64,000 nt of DNA, taken from NCBI RefSeq assembly GCF_002860255.1, contig NZ_PGVE01000052.1, positions 1 to 64,000 of the forward strand. The letters run 5' to 3'. The first letter of the stretch is position 1; every line of letters starts with the position of its first letter. The notes beneath the pieces were generated by a model. The model searched no databases. It saw only the letters and a list, made by a program, of their open reading frames with translations, and had not been told where the DNA came from. This DNA is from Neobacillus cucumis. GTDB taxonomy: Bacteria > Bacillota > Bacilli > Bacillales > Cytobacillaceae. The position numbers and the translations under genes are program-made. Shown in pieces: positions 15,936 to 25,420 of this stretch.

Positions 15936-16370
15936 CTAATGGTTCACAAAAATGATTTGAACTAGTAATGTTATCGTTAATAGAATTCCCACTCCGACAT
16001 GTTCTGCATCCGGGATAATGTGATCTTTAATTTTCGGTAAAAACTTAAAAGTTCTTTTGAAATACTTCTCGTAATCAGTCCTGATATTATTAGGATATCC
16101 AAAAAAATAGGGAAACCACCAAGTAAATAAGTGCATGATCATGATAATGGATGTTAAAAGAAGTCCGACCCAATAGGCAAACTGGTTGTTAAAATAGAAA
16201 CATAAAGCAATGATAATTAATGGTGGGTAATTTCCTAAAACCTCGTATTTACGGAGCCTTTTATCACGGGACCTGACATCGTTGAAGGGGAACAAATCAA
16301 TAAAATCAATAATCAATTGGTAAAGTAAAAATAAGAGAGGTAATACATAAGCTAATACATGTAAATTCAT
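15936..16370 (-). CDS. multi-pass membrane protein, function unknown
   Basis: 144-residue protein with about four hydrophobic segments (near 4-22, 48-64, 69-92 and 126-143). A conserved-looking cytoplasmic or external loop, FFGYPNNIRTDYEKYFKRTFKFLPKIKDHIIPDAEH, lies between the third and fourth. The ATG at 16370 follows GGAGG; the longer TTG frame would begin inside the ribosome site. No family was recognised. A sequence resembling the AAACGTTTAATT repeats (CAAACGATTAATT, about 16441) lies upstream. Confidence 0.65.
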   Translation of the reverse strand: MNLHVLAYVLPLLFLLYQLIIDFIDLFPFNDVRSRDKRLRKYEVLGNYPPLIIIALCFYFNNQFAYWVGLLLTSIIMIMHLFTWWFPYFFGYPNNIRTDYEKYFKRTFKFLPKIKDHIIPDAEHVGVGILLTITLLVQIIFVNH

Positions 16371-16649
16371 CGCTAAAACCTCCAATCACACCTGGTTCCT
16401 GGGTAAATAGCCCTGAATTAACCTTTATTCCATCATAACTCAAACGATTAATTAAAGAAAATTAATAAATATTATAAATTATGATAAGTTTTACTTATAA
16501 AAGAGAACTACCAGCCCCCCTTCCGTAAATGAATGAAGATTTTAAGCAGGTCGAGGGTGTTGCCTGCTATGAATATTTTTTGAAATCTTAGTAGAATGGT
16601 TCTCCTATATTGTACAATAGATGAGGTATTAAATGATTAGGAGACAACA

Positions 16650-17285
16650 ATGGATAAAAAAGAGCAATCATTATTGAACTATTATTATGAAAAGATAGTG
16701 GGAAACACCTTTGATGAGAAGGATCTTTATGGTTTTTTGCTATCCATTCGCAAGCAAAGTAAAGAGATTAGAAGTTTGCAAGAACTGATGGATTTTGTGA
16801 TCCTTCGTGAAGAACATCAAGGCTATGTAAAACAATACCTTTCTGAAACGAGGAAAAAGTTTGAAAGTCTTGGGAAAACAAAATCAGCCTTCCGGATTGA
16901 AGATGTATTCCCGTTTAAAGAAATTAAGAATGGCCTAAATAAAGCGTTGGCGGCTGCGGAATTAATTGGATTGTCGAACGAACAGGTGAATGATGTAATG
17001 ACCTGCCTAATCTCTCTCCTGCAGCAGGTGAAAATCGTAGAGGATGACCGCGAGATTGGGAAGTTATTTTTTGCCCTTTCCAATAAACAAATTATCTTAA
17101 TGGCAGAAGTAGAGGTTACCCAAAATTTATTTAAAAAGACGAATGCGGTGTTTCCAGTATTGACTGCTAATAATAGTTATGTTGATATCAAAAAGCAAGA
17201 CCGATACGATACACCATATTTGTTTGTTGATCAGTTGGTTGAGGTAATAAGCCATGAAGGTAAACTGGAGATTAAGTATCCTTAA
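16650..17285 (+). CDS. uncharacterised cytoplasmic protein
   Basis: 211-residue soluble protein with no signal peptide or membrane segment. It is predominantly helical for residues 1-125 (KEQSLLNYYYEKI..., FKEIKNGLNKALAAAELIGLSNEQVNDVMTCLISLLQQ) with a more beta-like C-terminus. The ATG follows TTAGGAGAC by 6 nt. It stands alone with its own terminator. I do not recognise the family and infer no function. Confidence 0.65.
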   Translation: MDKKEQSLLNYYYEKIVGNTFDEKDLYGFLLSIRKQSKEIRSLQELMDFVILREEHQGYVKQYLSETRKKFESLGKTKSAFRIEDVFPFKEIKNGLNKALAAAELIGLSNEQVNDVMTCLISLLQQVKIVEDDREIGKLFFALSNKQIILMAEVEVTQNLFKKTNAVFPVLTANNSYVDIKKQDRYDTPYLFVDQLVEVISHEGKLEIKYP

Positions 17286-17296
17286 ATAGTGTTATA

Positions 17297-17323
17297 GGCG
17301 GTGGAAGTGTTCCTCCGCCTTTT
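17297..17323 (+). terminator. terminator of the uncharacterised gene
   Basis: GGCGGTGGAA against TTCCTCCGCC (one mismatch), loop GTG, then TTTT. Confidence 0.8.
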
Positions 17324-17430
17324 AAAAGTCAGTTACTATAAAGTCTCACAACTAGTAACTTGCTTTCTTAGCGGTGATTCTAAATAATTAGAGTTAACTT
17401 AAAAAAACTAAAGTGAATGAGGGAAATCAG

Positions 17431-18396
17431 TTGAAGGCACTTGTGTTTAATACATTTGGAGGACCGGAAGTACTGGAATATACTGATATTGAAAAACCGG
17501 TAATCGGTCCTAATGAAATTTTAATAAAAATGAAAGCAATTGGCTTGAACTTTGCTGATATATACAGAAGAAAAGGAAACTATCATTTGGCGGGGCAGCC
17601 TCCTTATATTCTTGGCTATGAAGGGGCCGGAATCGTGGTGGAACTTGGAGCTAATGTAAAGGGAATTAAGGAAGGCGACCGAGTTGCTTTTGCGGATGTA
17701 CCATATGCGAATGCCGAAATGGTCGCTGTTCCTTTTGAAAAAGCGATTCCTGTTCCAGAGCCAATCTCATTGAATGATGCGGCATCTGTTTTGCTTCAAG
17801 GGTTAACTGCACACTATTTAACACGGGACAGCTATGCTGTGAAAAAGGATGATGTCGTATTGGTTCATGCGGCTGCGGGAGGTGTCGGACAGCTCTTAAT
17901 TCAAATGGTTAACTTGCTTGGCGGCAAGGTCATTGGATTAACCTCATCCTTGGAAAAAGCGGCTGCAGCCAAAAAAGCAGGGGCAGAAACAGTATTTTTG
18001 TATCAGGATGATTGGAAAAAGCAAATTCTTGAGGTGACTGGCGGTAAAGGCGTTGATGCGGTCTATGAATCAGTAGGGTCAACCCTTTCTGATAGTTTTG
18101 AGGTTACTCGTATTGGGGGAACGGTTGTTTTTTATGGTATGGCCGGAGGAGACCCAGCACCAGTTGATCCAAGAATGTTAATGGATACGTCCAAGACTCT
18201 GACTGGCGGAGATTTATGGAATGTTCTTACCACGAGAGAGGGACGGGTCGTTCGTTCAAAGGAGTTGTTCGGCTGGATGGAAGAGGGGAAAGTCCGTTTA
18301 GCGGAGCCAGCAATATTTGATTTGCAGGATGGAAAGGAAGCACACCGCTATCTTGAAAGCCGTAAGAGCACAGGGAAAATATTATTAATTCCTTAG
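17431..18396 (+). CDS. NAD(P)H:quinone oxidoreductase, zinc-less MDR family
   Basis: 321-residue medium-chain dehydrogenase/reductase related to Qor. The N-terminus MKALVFNTFGGPEVLEY and NFADIYRRKGNY are typical, the nucleotide-binding motif is HAAAGGVGQLLIQM near residue 150, and the structural-zinc cysteines of alcohol dehydrogenases are absent. It should reduce quinones or enones with NADPH. TTG at 17431 follows GAGGGA; a GTG at 17413 would add six residues. A metallo-hydrolase gene follows 15 bp downstream, so the two probably form an operon. Confidence 0.87.
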   Translation: MKALVFNTFGGPEVLEYTDIEKPVIGPNEILIKMKAIGLNFADIYRRKGNYHLAGQPPYILGYEGAGIVVELGANVKGIKEGDRVAFADVPYANAEMVAVPFEKAIPVPEPISLNDAASVLLQGLTAHYLTRDSYAVKKDDVVLVHAAAGGVGQLLIQMVNLLGGKVIGLTSSLEKAAAAKKAGAETVFLYQDDWKKQILEVTGGKGVDAVYESVGSTLSDSFEVTRIGGTVVFYGMAGGDPAPVDPRMLMDTSKTLTGGDLWNVLTTREGRVVRSKELFGWMEEGKVRLAEPAIFDLQDGKEAHRYLESRKSTGKILLIP

Positions 18397-18411
18397 GGAG
18401 AAGGGGAAGCT

Positions 18412-19233
18412 ATGATCCAATTTAAGAATGAGTCCATAACCGTCTTTCAAAGTGCCTTATTCCAAACAACTTGTACTGTGGCAGTGACAAAGGATATCGT
18501 ACTTGTCACAGATCCAAATTGGCTGCCGCATGAAATCGAAGAAATCAAGCATCACGTTGCCCGGGTTCAAGGGGATAAAGAAGTGTTTTTGCTGTTTACA
18601 CATGGAGATTTTGATCATATCATCGGTTATCATGCGTTTCCAGGAGCAAAGGTGATTGGAAGTAAGGGACTACAAGAGCATCCTGCAAAAGGGCAAAAAT
18701 TAGAATTGATTCAACAATTCTATAATGAGTACTATATTCACCCTCCCTATAAGATTGGCTTCCCGGAAGTAGATTTCGTGATTAGTGAGGATGGGCAGCA
18801 GTTGGTAGTAGGGGAGACTGCATTGAAATTTTATCTAGCACAAGGGCATACACACGACGGGTTATTTACGTTGGTAGAACCGCTAGGGCTGTGGATTGCT
18901 GGCGATTACCTATCAGATTTTGAGCTGCCGTTTATATATTATAGTGCAAAAGCCTATGAGGAAACGCTTCGGAAAGCAGAGAAAGTTTTGTTAAATCATA
19001 AGGTTTCTGTGTTAGTTCCAGGGCATGGGCAAACAACGGCTAACCTAGAAGAGATTAATCGCCGAATATTGCTATCACAGGATTATCTTAATCGTTTGAT
19101 TAGCGCTGTGACGAAAGAAGATCGCGAGGAACTGAATGCTTTGGAAAAAGAAATGGCCTTTCCTTCGAACTTTACAAAGAAATGTCATGATGACAATATT
19201 GCGATTGTTCGTAGGGAGTATACAGGTGAGTGA
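18412..19233 (+). CDS. MBL-fold metallo-hydrolase
   Basis: 273-residue metallo-beta-lactamase-fold protein. The metal-binding motif is THGDFDH, with His64, Asp66, Asp68 and His69, so the second His of HxHxDH is replaced by Asp. Further ligands are likely in QGHTHDG (near 143), the Asp of AGDYLSDFELP (near 163) and PGHGQT (near 203). GGGAGAAGGGG precedes the ATG. It lies in an operon with a quinone reductase. The substrate cannot be predicted beyond hydrolysis of an ester, thioester or lactone. Confidence 0.82.
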   Translation: MIQFKNESITVFQSALFQTTCTVAVTKDIVLVTDPNWLPHEIEEIKHHVARVQGDKEVFLLFTHGDFDHIIGYHAFPGAKVIGSKGLQEHPAKGQKLELIQQFYNEYYIHPPYKIGFPEVDFVISEDGQQLVVGETALKFYLAQGHTHDGLFTLVEPLGLWIAGDYLSDFELPFIYYSAKAYEETLRKAEKVLLNHKVSVLVPGHGQTTANLEEINRRILLSQDYLNRLISAVTKEDREELNALEKEMAFPSNFTKKCHDDNIAIVRREYTGE

Positions 19234-19345
19234 GGGGGACTAATGGAAAGGGCGTATATCCCTTATCAGGAAATGAAGGGTATTTCGGGATGGGGAATCT
19301 CAAAAATGTCCTTATCAAGGGGATGCAGGACAACCCAGGAGTGTG

Positions 19346-19540
19346 TTACCTACCCCTTACCTGATAGTTTTCCACAAGCCGGATGAGCAATTCACATTTA
19401 CCGGCGCCAATATCTATTACTAAATCTTTAGGCTTGGGCGTGGCCATTCCTATCATTTTCATGAGCTTACCTTCTTGAACAGGATTCGCAAATGCGTGAT
19501 TACGATGGGCTATTGCTGAAAATTTATTTCTATCCATCAT
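19346..19540 (-). pseudogene. truncated SAM-dependent methyltransferase
   Basis: Only the first 64 codons remain. FSAIAHRNHAFANPVQEGKL followed by LVIDIGAGKCELLIRLVENYQV is the start of a class I methyltransferase ending right after SAM motif I (DIGAGKCE). The rest of the about 190-residue catalytic domain is missing and the frame ends with unrelated residues. The next 100 bp (19243-19345) hold only a short plus-strand frame with no recognised homology. This looks like a deletion remnant, perhaps joined at a deletion point near 19350. Confidence 0.65.
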
Positions 19541-19698
19541 TTAATCTCCTTTTATCATGATACCTGCATAAACTAATCATAATTATACCAATTTATTAGA
19601 ATAGGCCGTGAGCACTAATCTGTATAATCCTTTAAAAAGTTGAAACCTAGTCCAACTTTTTTCCGTATATATATGAAAGAGGAAAAGGAGATGTAGCG

Positions 19699-20082
19699 AT
19701 GTTTTTAGCAGAACTTCAGCCAGAGGAAAAGACCGCTTTCCTTGAACTTGCCGTTTTAATTGCGTCCATTGATGGAAATTTATCTATATTTGAAACCACG
19801 ATCCTGAACAAGTATCAGAAGGAATTGGAGCTTGAGGATTATAAACCGACAGGTAAGGCTCTTGGAGATATTTTAAACACCTTCAAAAGTGAAAGATCTA
19901 AAAATATTGTTTTAACTGAACTCTTTCAATTAATCTACTCAGATGGAGTCTTTCATGATCATGAAGGGGAATTTGTCCGGATGATAAAAGGACACTTTGG
20001 ATTTGATTCAGATGAATTTGGGAGCTTCAAGGATTGGATTGAAAAAATAAGGGAATTGTCTTTAACTAAAGAGAAACGGTAA
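19699..20082 (+). CDS. TerB-like helical protein
   Basis: 127-residue acidic, all-helical protein. FLELAVLIASIDGNLSIFETTILNKYQKEL and LTELFQLIYSDGVFHDHEGEFVRMIKGHFGF resemble the repeated half-units of the TerB/tellurite-resistance domain, each with a conserved Asp-Gly. AAAAGGAGAT precedes the ATG. TerB domains are linked to metal sensing at membranes, but this lone copy with no ter genes nearby gives no pathway. Confidence 0.65.
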   Translation: MFLAELQPEEKTAFLELAVLIASIDGNLSIFETTILNKYQKELELEDYKPTGKALGDILNTFKSERSKNIVLTELFQLIYSDGVFHDHEGEFVRMIKGHFGFDSDEFGSFKDWIEKIRELSLTKEKR

Positions 20083-20087
20083 GTACA

Positions 20088-20120
20088 GGGATCCAGCAAT
20101 CAATGCACTGGGTCCTTTTG
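20088..20120 (+). terminator. terminator of the TerB-like gene
   Basis: GGATCCAG / CTGGGTCC (8 bp with one G-U) followed by TTTTG. Confidence 0.7.
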
Positions 20121-20282
20121 TTTTGAGATTCATTATAACTAAAAGTTATGGCATTTATTCTGACAAAATATTTTACGAATTGTGAATTTTATCGTAACAT
20201 TTATCCTTACAAAGGAATTGTCATAAATGGTTTATTTTTAATAAATTTTTGGGAACTAACGATTATAAGGGGTGTTTCACGT

Positions 20283-20417
20283 ATGGAAAAAATGAATACC
20301 AAAAAGGATACTCTGGCAAAAATGTTTGAGAATTGGAAAAAGAATGTTGTCATGGGTTGGGGTGTAGTGGAGCTAACTGAAAGTGTAAAGGGCAATAAAT
20401 CTCAAAAATTAGTTTAA
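20283..20417 (+). CDS. small protein of 44 residues, unknown
   Basis: Short, basic ORF (MEKMNTKKDTLAKMF then a WKKNVVMGWGVVELTESVKG segment). The ATG at 20283 is preceded by AAGGGGTG with about 8-nt spacing and the gene ends exactly at a terminator, which together argue for a real small gene. The in-frame upstream extension to 20148 lacks a ribosome site. Function unknown. Confidence 0.55.
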   Translation: MEKMNTKKDTLAKMFENWKKNVVMGWGVVELTESVKGNKSQKLV

Positions 20418-20450
20418 AAATGACCTGGACAGTTTCCAAGTCATTTTTTC
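20418..20450. terminator. bidirectional terminator between the small gene and GNAT gene
   Basis: AAATGACCTGGA / TCCAAGTCATTT (one mismatch) followed by TTTTTT on the plus strand. The stop codon of the minus-strand GNAT gene lies inside the right arm. Confidence 0.7.
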
Positions 20451-20974
20451 GTGTTCTGCCATTCATCTTCCAACATACTCATTTCCCATAAACTCCAGTA
20501 TTCGTCCCCATTCTTTCTAGAATCTCGAAGCAAACCCTCTTTTATGAAACCTGCTTTTTCGTAGCAGGCAATGGCAGAAGTGTTAAAGTCAAACACGCCC
20601 AGACTGACTCGATGCAGATGAAGTTGATCAAAGGCAATCTTCAGAATTTCCTTTATCATTTGCTGACCAATCCCTCTGCCTCTTACATTTAGGTCACCCA
20701 CTAACACTTTACCAATTCTTGCAGAACTATTTTTTCGATCGATATTCCCTAATGAGATGTGGCCTATGACATCTCGAGTTTCTCTATCCATTATTTTGAA
20801 TACCAAAGTAGTGGATCCTTCTTTATTAGCATTTTCTAAGTATTTTTCCAGCTGTTCTTCCGTTAAGGGATATTCAAATGCAAGTCCGCTCCATTGAAGA
20901 AGGAATTCAGGTGATTCAATCCAACTAATTAATTGTTGAAAGTCAGGTCGTTCAAAATAGCATAGTTCAATCAT
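20441..20974 (-). CDS. GNAT-family N-acetyltransferase (RimJ/RimL type)
   Basis: 177-residue acetyl-CoA-dependent acetyltransferase. The acetyl-CoA pyrophosphate-binding signature is VRGRGIGQQMIKEIL near residues 104-118, followed by LHRVSLGVFDFNTSAIACYEKAGFIKEGLLRD, the typical RimJ/RimL motif B region. ATG at 20974 lies about 9 nt after AAGGGGAG. Monocistronic. Likely acetylates a protein N-terminus, amine or small molecule; substrate unknown. Confidence 0.87.
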   Translation of the reverse strand: MIELCYFERPDFQQLISWIESPEFLLQWSGLAFEYPLTEEQLEKYLENANKEGSTTLVFKIMDRETRDVIGHISLGNIDRKNSSARIGKVLVGDLNVRGRGIGQQMIKEILKIAFDQLHLHRVSLGVFDFNTSAIACYEKAGFIKEGLLRDSRKNGDEYWSLWEMSMLEDEWQNTKK

Positions 20975-21002
20975 CTCAAGCAACTCCCCTTATATTTCAC
21001 TT

Positions 21003-21149
21003 TCACTTCTCTCTTTTCAACTTAGTCAGTAACTCAACAATTTTCTCATTAGTCTCATTTAATTTTTTCAACCGATTATCTATTGATGAAAGGGTTGCAA
21101 TAACTAGTAGAGTAATAAGTAATCCTAAAATCCAAAAGATAATAACCAT
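21003..21149 (-). CDS. small single-pass membrane protein with coiled coil
   Basis: 48-residue ORF not obvious in long-ORF surveys. Residues 1-22 form one hydrophobic segment (MVIIFWILGLLITLLVIATL) and residues 26-48 are a charged heptad-like helix (NRLKKLNETNEKIVELLTKLK). AAAGGA precedes the ATG by 7 nt. The layout resembles short DUF4083-type Bacillus membrane peptides. It lies just upstream of the GNAT gene on the same strand, so co-transcription is likely. Function unknown. Confidence 0.6.
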   Translation of the reverse strand: MVIIFWILGLLITLLVIATLSSIDNRLKKLNETNEKIVELLTKLKREK

Positions 21150-21332
21150 TTATGTTATCCTTTCGTCCTCAAAATTATCTTATAATGTGTATTCTCTTTT
21201 TCAGGCGGTTAATCCTTCTTTGGTAAAAATAAGTAAGAATATGTAATTAAGCATTTTATTGGGAACTATAAATAGAGAATAGTTTATTTTAAAAGTATAA
21301 GGGTAAGTAACATATAGAGAGGGTGTGAGAGT

Positions 21333-22883
21333 TTGACTGAAACAGATGTTTCTAAATACGAAAAGAAAATCATTATCCGTAACATACGGATGGAAGATAT
21401 TGATTCGATTATAGAGCTAGGCAAGGTTTGCTTCCCAAACATGGAACCGTGGAAACGCGAGCAGCTGCGAAGTCATATCCGTATTTTCCCTGAAGGCCAG
21501 TTCTGTGTTGAATTTGAAGACAAAATTGTGGGCTCATGCTCAAGTTTAATTATAAATTTTGACGAATACAAAGACCAACACACGTGGAATACCATTACGG
21601 ACAACGGGTATATCACTAATCACGATCCTGATGGATTTAATCTTTATGGTATTGAAGTAATGGTCCATCCTGATTACCGCCGCATGAAGTTAGGCCAACG
21701 GCTATATGAGGCACGGAAGGAGCTTGCACGACAGTTAAATCTTCAAAGTATTATCATTGGCGGAAGGATCCCTAATTATCACTTATACAAGGATCAAATG
21801 ACCGCACGTGAATATGTAGATGCTGTTGAAAAACACAGCATTTATGACCCTGTGTTATCTTTCCAACTCCTGCAGGGATTTAGCATTAAACGAATTAATT
21901 CGAGATACCTGCCAGATGACAAGGCATCTCAGGCGTTTGCAACCCTTATGGAATGGAATAATATTGATTATCATTCCAAGTCACGGCGTGTCTACAGAGC
22001 TGCCTCCCCTGTCCGAATCTGCTCCATCCAATATATGATGAAGAAAATTGGCTGCTTTGAAGAGTTCACCCGCCAGGTAGAGTATTATGTTAACGTTGCG
22101 GCAGACTTTGGTTCGGATTTTGCTGTATTTCCTGAAATCTTTACGACGCAGCTGATGTCTTTTTCAGAGGAAAAAAGACCGGACCAGGCCGTACGGCTGC
22201 TAGCAACCTATACAGATCAATATATCGAGTTATTTACTGAGCTTGCGGTACGATATAACGTTAATATTATCGGCGGCTCCCATTTCGTTGAAGAGAATGG
22301 TGATGTTTATAATGTTGCCTATCTTTTCAGAAGAGACGGAACGATCGAGAGGCAGTTCAAGCTACATATTACTCCTAATGAACGGAAATGGTGGGGAATC
22401 TCGGAAGGGAACGAATTTAATGTGTTTGAGACGGATTGTGGAAAAATTGCTATCCTTATCTGTTATGACATTGAATTCCCGGAACTTGCACGTATGGCCG
22501 TAGATATGGGAGCGAATATTATCTTTGTTCCATTCTGTACCGATGACCGTCAAGGCTATTTACGTGTGAGGTACTGTGCCCAAGCACGGGCTGTCGAAAA
22601 TCAAATATATACCTGCATTGCTGGAACTGTGGGGAACTTAACTCACGTGAAAAACATGGATATCCAGTATGCACAATCCGGAATCTTCAGCCCCTCGGAT
22701 TTTGAGTTTGCACGTGATGGGATTGTGGGAGAATGTGACGCCAATATAGATACTGTGGTCGTGGGTGACGTGGATATTGAAAAACTGAGACGATCACAGA
22801 AATCTGGTTCTGTTCGTCAATTACAAGACCGCAGGCGGGACTTGTACCGTATTGAGTGGAAAAATTTAATGAGTGAATCATAA
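21333..22883 (+). CDS. yhcX: GNAT-nitrilase fusion protein (YhcX-like)
   Basis: 516-residue two-domain protein. Residues about 13-165 are a GNAT acetyltransferase (VMVHPDYRRMKLGQRLYEARKEL). Residues about 225-500 are a carbon-nitrogen hydrolase with the Glu-Lys-Cys triad in FAVFPEIFTTQ, RQFKLHITPNE and ILICYDIEFPE. This architecture and length match Bacillus YhcX. The nitrilase half should cleave an amide; acetyl transfer and amide hydrolysis are presumably linked in one pathway. The start is TTG at 21333 after a GAGAGGGTG region. Monocistronic. Confidence 0.87.
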   Translation: MTETDVSKYEKKIIIRNIRMEDIDSIIELGKVCFPNMEPWKREQLRSHIRIFPEGQFCVEFEDKIVGSCSSLIINFDEYKDQHTWNTITDNGYITNHDPDGFNLYGIEVMVHPDYRRMKLGQRLYEARKELARQLNLQSIIIGGRIPNYHLYKDQMTAREYVDAVEKHSIYDPVLSFQLLQGFSIKRINSRYLPDDKASQAFATLMEWNNIDYHSKSRRVYRAASPVRICSIQYMMKKIGCFEEFTRQVEYYVNVAADFGSDFAVFPEIFTTQLMSFSEEKRPDQAVRLLATYTDQYIELFTELAVRYNVNIIGGSHFVEENGDVYNVAYLFRRDGTIERQFKLHITPNERKWWGISEGNEFNVFETDCGKIAILICYDIEFPELARMAVDMGANIIFVPFCTDDRQGYLRVRYCAQARAVENQIYTCIAGTVGNLTHVKNMDIQYAQSGIFSPSDFEFARDGIVGECDANIDTVVVGDVDIEKLRRSQKSGSVRQLQDRRRDLYRIEWKNLMSES

Positions 22884-23002
22884 GAGAAGCGGACAGTATC
22901 AACTACTGTCTGCTTTTTACTATTTAAATATTAACTGTGATACATAATTCCATAATATTTGGTAAAAATCCCTATTGTTGTGAATGAATAGGGAGGCGTA
23001 AG

Positions 23003-24568
23003 ATGAATATTAATCACCATCCACAAAATGAATCGGAAGAAACGTTAACAAACCAGCAGGGACATCCTGTTACAAACAACCAAAGTGTTCGAACTGTAGG
23101 GAATAGAGGACCTACGACATTAGAGAACTATGATTTCTTAGAAAAAATCTCCCACTTTGACCGTGAGAGAATACCTGAGCGTGTTGTTCATGCTCGCGGT
23201 GCTGGTGCACATGGTTATTTTCAGTCCTATGGTACGGTAAATGGTGAGCCTATTTCAAAGTATACAAGGGCAAAAGTGTTTACAAACACAGAGGTACAAA
23301 CACCGGTTTTCGTAAGATTTTCTTCGGTTGTCCATGGCGGTCATTCTCCGGAAACATTACGCGACCCCCGAGGCTTTGCTATTAAATTTTATACTGAGGA
23401 TGGAAACTGGGATTTGGTAGGGAATAATTTGAAGATCTTCTTTATCCGTGACCCGTTAAAATTCCCGGACATGGTCCATTCCTTCCGGCCAGACCCTGTT
23501 ACAAATGTGGCTGATCCTGAACGAACGTTTGACTTTTTATCTCAAAGTCCCGAAGCAGCTCATATGGTGACGTTTGTTTTTTCACCATGGGGGATACCAG
23601 CAAACTACCGGCAAATGCAAGGATCTGGCGTTCATGCTTATAAATGGGTTAATGAAGAAGGCAAAGCCGTATTAGTCAAATACCATTGGGAACCGCTTCA
23701 AGGAATAAAAAACTTAACGCAAAAAGAAGCAGATGAAATTCAAAAGAAAGACTTTAATCATGCAACCTTAGATTTGTATAAGGCAATTGTACGCGGTGAT
23801 TATCCGGAATGGGAACTCTATGTTCAAATCATGGAAGATGGCGAGCATACAGAACTAGATTTTGATCCGCTTGATCCAACAAAGCTTTGGTACAAAGAAG
23901 ATTATCCATGGCATAAGGTTGGAAAAATGGTCTTAAATAAAAATCCAGAAAATTATTTTACAGAAGTGGAGCAAGTGGCGTTTGGCACGGGTGTACTCGT
24001 TGATGGGCTGGATTTCTCTGATGACAAACTTCTTCAAGGAAGAACCTTTTCCTACTCCGATACCCAGCGTTATCGTGTAGGCTCAAACTATCTGCAATTA
24101 CCGATTAATCGTCCAAAGAAGCATGTTGCTACGAATCAAGAAGGCGGACAGATGGATTATAGAACCGACATCGGCAAACATAAAAATCCTCATGTTAATT
24201 ACGAGCCGTCTATTATGGGAGGATTAAAAGAAGCCCCAAATCCTGGTAAGGAACACGAACCATACGTGGAAGGTAAGGTGACACGTGAAAAAATTTCTCG
24301 TGAAAACAACTTTGGGCAAGCGGGCGAAACCTTTCGGAGATTTAGCGATTGGGAGCGGAACGAATTAATCTCTAATCTAGTAGATGCATTATCGACCTGC
24401 CGAAAAGAGATTCAAGATCAAATGGTTGAAATCTTTACACAATGTGATGAAGAATATGGGAAAAGAGTGAGAGAAGGTCTGAGTCAGACTGTAACAAATG
24501 CTGATACAAAAACGGAAAAAGCAGTTACAAAATCAGAAGAAATGGGACATCCATCTGATCCATATTAA
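23003..24568 (+). CDS. katX: heme catalase, KatX-like
   Basis: 521-residue monofunctional heme catalase that dismutates H2O2. Distal His63 lies in [12 protein letters not shown], the distal Asn in [12 protein letters not shown], and the heme-ligand Tyr in [17 protein letters not shown]. The middle ([20 protein letters not shown]) is closer to the spore/general-stress KatX group than to vegetative KatA, and the length exceeds KatA. GGGAGG precedes the ATG. A GGGACGGTTCTC palindrome lies 2 bp after the stop. Group assignment within clade 3 is by recollection. Confidence 0.88.
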   Translation: MNINHHPQNESEETLTNQQGHPVTNNQSVRTVGNRGPTTLENYDFLEKISHFDRERIPERVVHARGAGAHGYFQSYGTVNGEPISKYTRAKVFTNTEVQTPVFVRFSSVVHGGHSPETLRDPRGFAIKFYTEDGNWDLVGNNLKIFFIRDPLKFPDMVHSFRPDPVTNVADPERTFDFLSQSPEAAHMVTFVFSPWGIPANYRQMQGSGVHAYKWVNEEGKAVLVKYHWEPLQGIKNLTQKEADEIQKKDFNHATLDLYKAIVRGDYPEWELYVQIMEDGEHTELDFDPLDPTKLWYKEDYPWHKVGKMVLNKNPENYFTEVEQVAFGTGVLVDGLDFSDDKLLQGRTFSYSDTQRYRVGSNYLQLPINRPKKHVATNQEGGQMDYRTDIGKHKNPHVNYEPSIMGGLKEAPNPGKEHEPYVEGKVTREKISRENNFGQAGETFRRFSDWERNELISNLVDALSTCRKEIQDQMVEIFTQCDEEYGKRVREGLSQTVTNADTKTEKAVTKSEEMGHPSDPY

Positions 24569-24570
24569 AA

Positions 24571-24617
24571 CATGGGGACGGTTCTCTTGCTTCCGAATAA
24601 GCAAGAGAACCGTCCCT
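24571..24617. repeat. GGGACGGTTCTC palindrome, copy 1 (after katX)
   Basis: GGGGACGGTTCTCTTGC arm and GCAAGAGAACCGTCCC arm around TTCCGAATAA. It begins 2 bp after the catalase stop codon. First of six dispersed copies in the window. Confidence 0.9.
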
Positions 24618-24707
24618 ATTACTTAGGAACTAATAATAAAATCTTACAAATTGTGACAATCTATATAAGATGTTTATTATATTTGTTTCTAATAGGAGAG
24701 AAAAAGT

Positions 24708-25382
24708 ATGTACTTAGAAATAGCATTGGAATTAGTTGTAGGGTTTTTGACTCTTCTTGTCGTATTAAAGCTCCTGGGTAAAATTCAATTTTCCCAGATT
24801 ACACCTTTTGATTTTATAACAGGATTAGTTTTGGGGAACATCGTGGGTGATGCCGTATTTGATCATAAAATAGGTTCATTAGAAATTATATTTAGTGTAG
24901 TCATTTGGGGGCTGCTGATATACATTGTAGAGTTCTTAACTCAAAAGTCCATTTGGCTGCGATCCATTTTTGAAGGCCAGCCAACACTTTTAATTAAGAA
25001 TGGACAAATTCTCTATAAAAACTTAAAGAAGAACCATGTCGATTTAAATCAATTACAACAGTTATTGAGAAAGAAAGGTTATTTTTCCATATATGAAGCT
25101 GAATATGTGATTTTAGAGCGGGACGGACAAATAAGTGTGGCTCCAAAACATGATTTTGGGGCTCCAACGAAGAAAGATTTAAATATTCCTGTAAAACAAG
25201 TAAACCTGCCATTCGCACTTATCATGGATGGGAAAGTAATCGATGACAATCTTGCCCAAGCGGGATTAGATGAGGAATGGCTTAATAAACAATTAATCCA
25301 AAAAAACATTAATAGTTATAAAGAAATCTTCTATGCAGAATGGCAAGAAGGCAGTGGATTAAATATATCTAAATACAATTAA
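24708..25382 (+). CDS. DUF421 (YetF-like) membrane protein
   Basis: 224-residue protein with three N-terminal hydrophobic helices (residues about 4-20, 36-54, 60-80) and a C-terminal soluble domain of about 130 residues. FDFITGLVLGNIVGDAVFDHKIG and GQPTLLIKNGQILYKNLKKNHVDLNQL are family signatures. Function in the family is unsettled (spore germination or membrane stress roles have been proposed). AGGAGAG precedes the ATG. A second, divergent member lies at 30691-31395. Confidence 0.85.
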   Translation: MYLEIALELVVGFLTLLVVLKLLGKIQFSQITPFDFITGLVLGNIVGDAVFDHKIGSLEIIFSVVIWGLLIYIVEFLTQKSIWLRSIFEGQPTLLIKNGQILYKNLKKNHVDLNQLQQLLRKKGYFSIYEAEYVILERDGQISVAPKHDFGAPTKKDLNIPVKQVNLPFALIMDGKVIDDNLAQAGLDEEWLNKQLIQKNINSYKEIFYAEWQEGSGLNISKYN

Positions 25383-25410
25383 AAAGGGCTCGCTTGAACT
25401 GAGCCCTTTT
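25383..25410. terminator. bidirectional terminator between DUF421 and subtilase genes
   Basis: AAAAGGGCTC / GAGCCCTTTT, 10-bp perfect stem with a 9-nt loop, A-rich on the left and T-rich on the right, between convergent genes. Confidence 0.85.
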
Positions 25411-25420
25411 CAATAACAAC

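Noticed and set aside
22930..23002. Possible forespore sigma-F promoter before the KatX-like gene (GGTAAAAAT)
   Set aside because: The -10 is one base off and no -35 element has acceptable spacing, so it was not called.
24572..24781. 69-codon plus-strand ORF beginning ATGGGGACGG
   Set aside because: Its start lies inside the GGGACGGTTCTC repeat and the frame reads out of phase into the DUF421 gene; no ribosome site.
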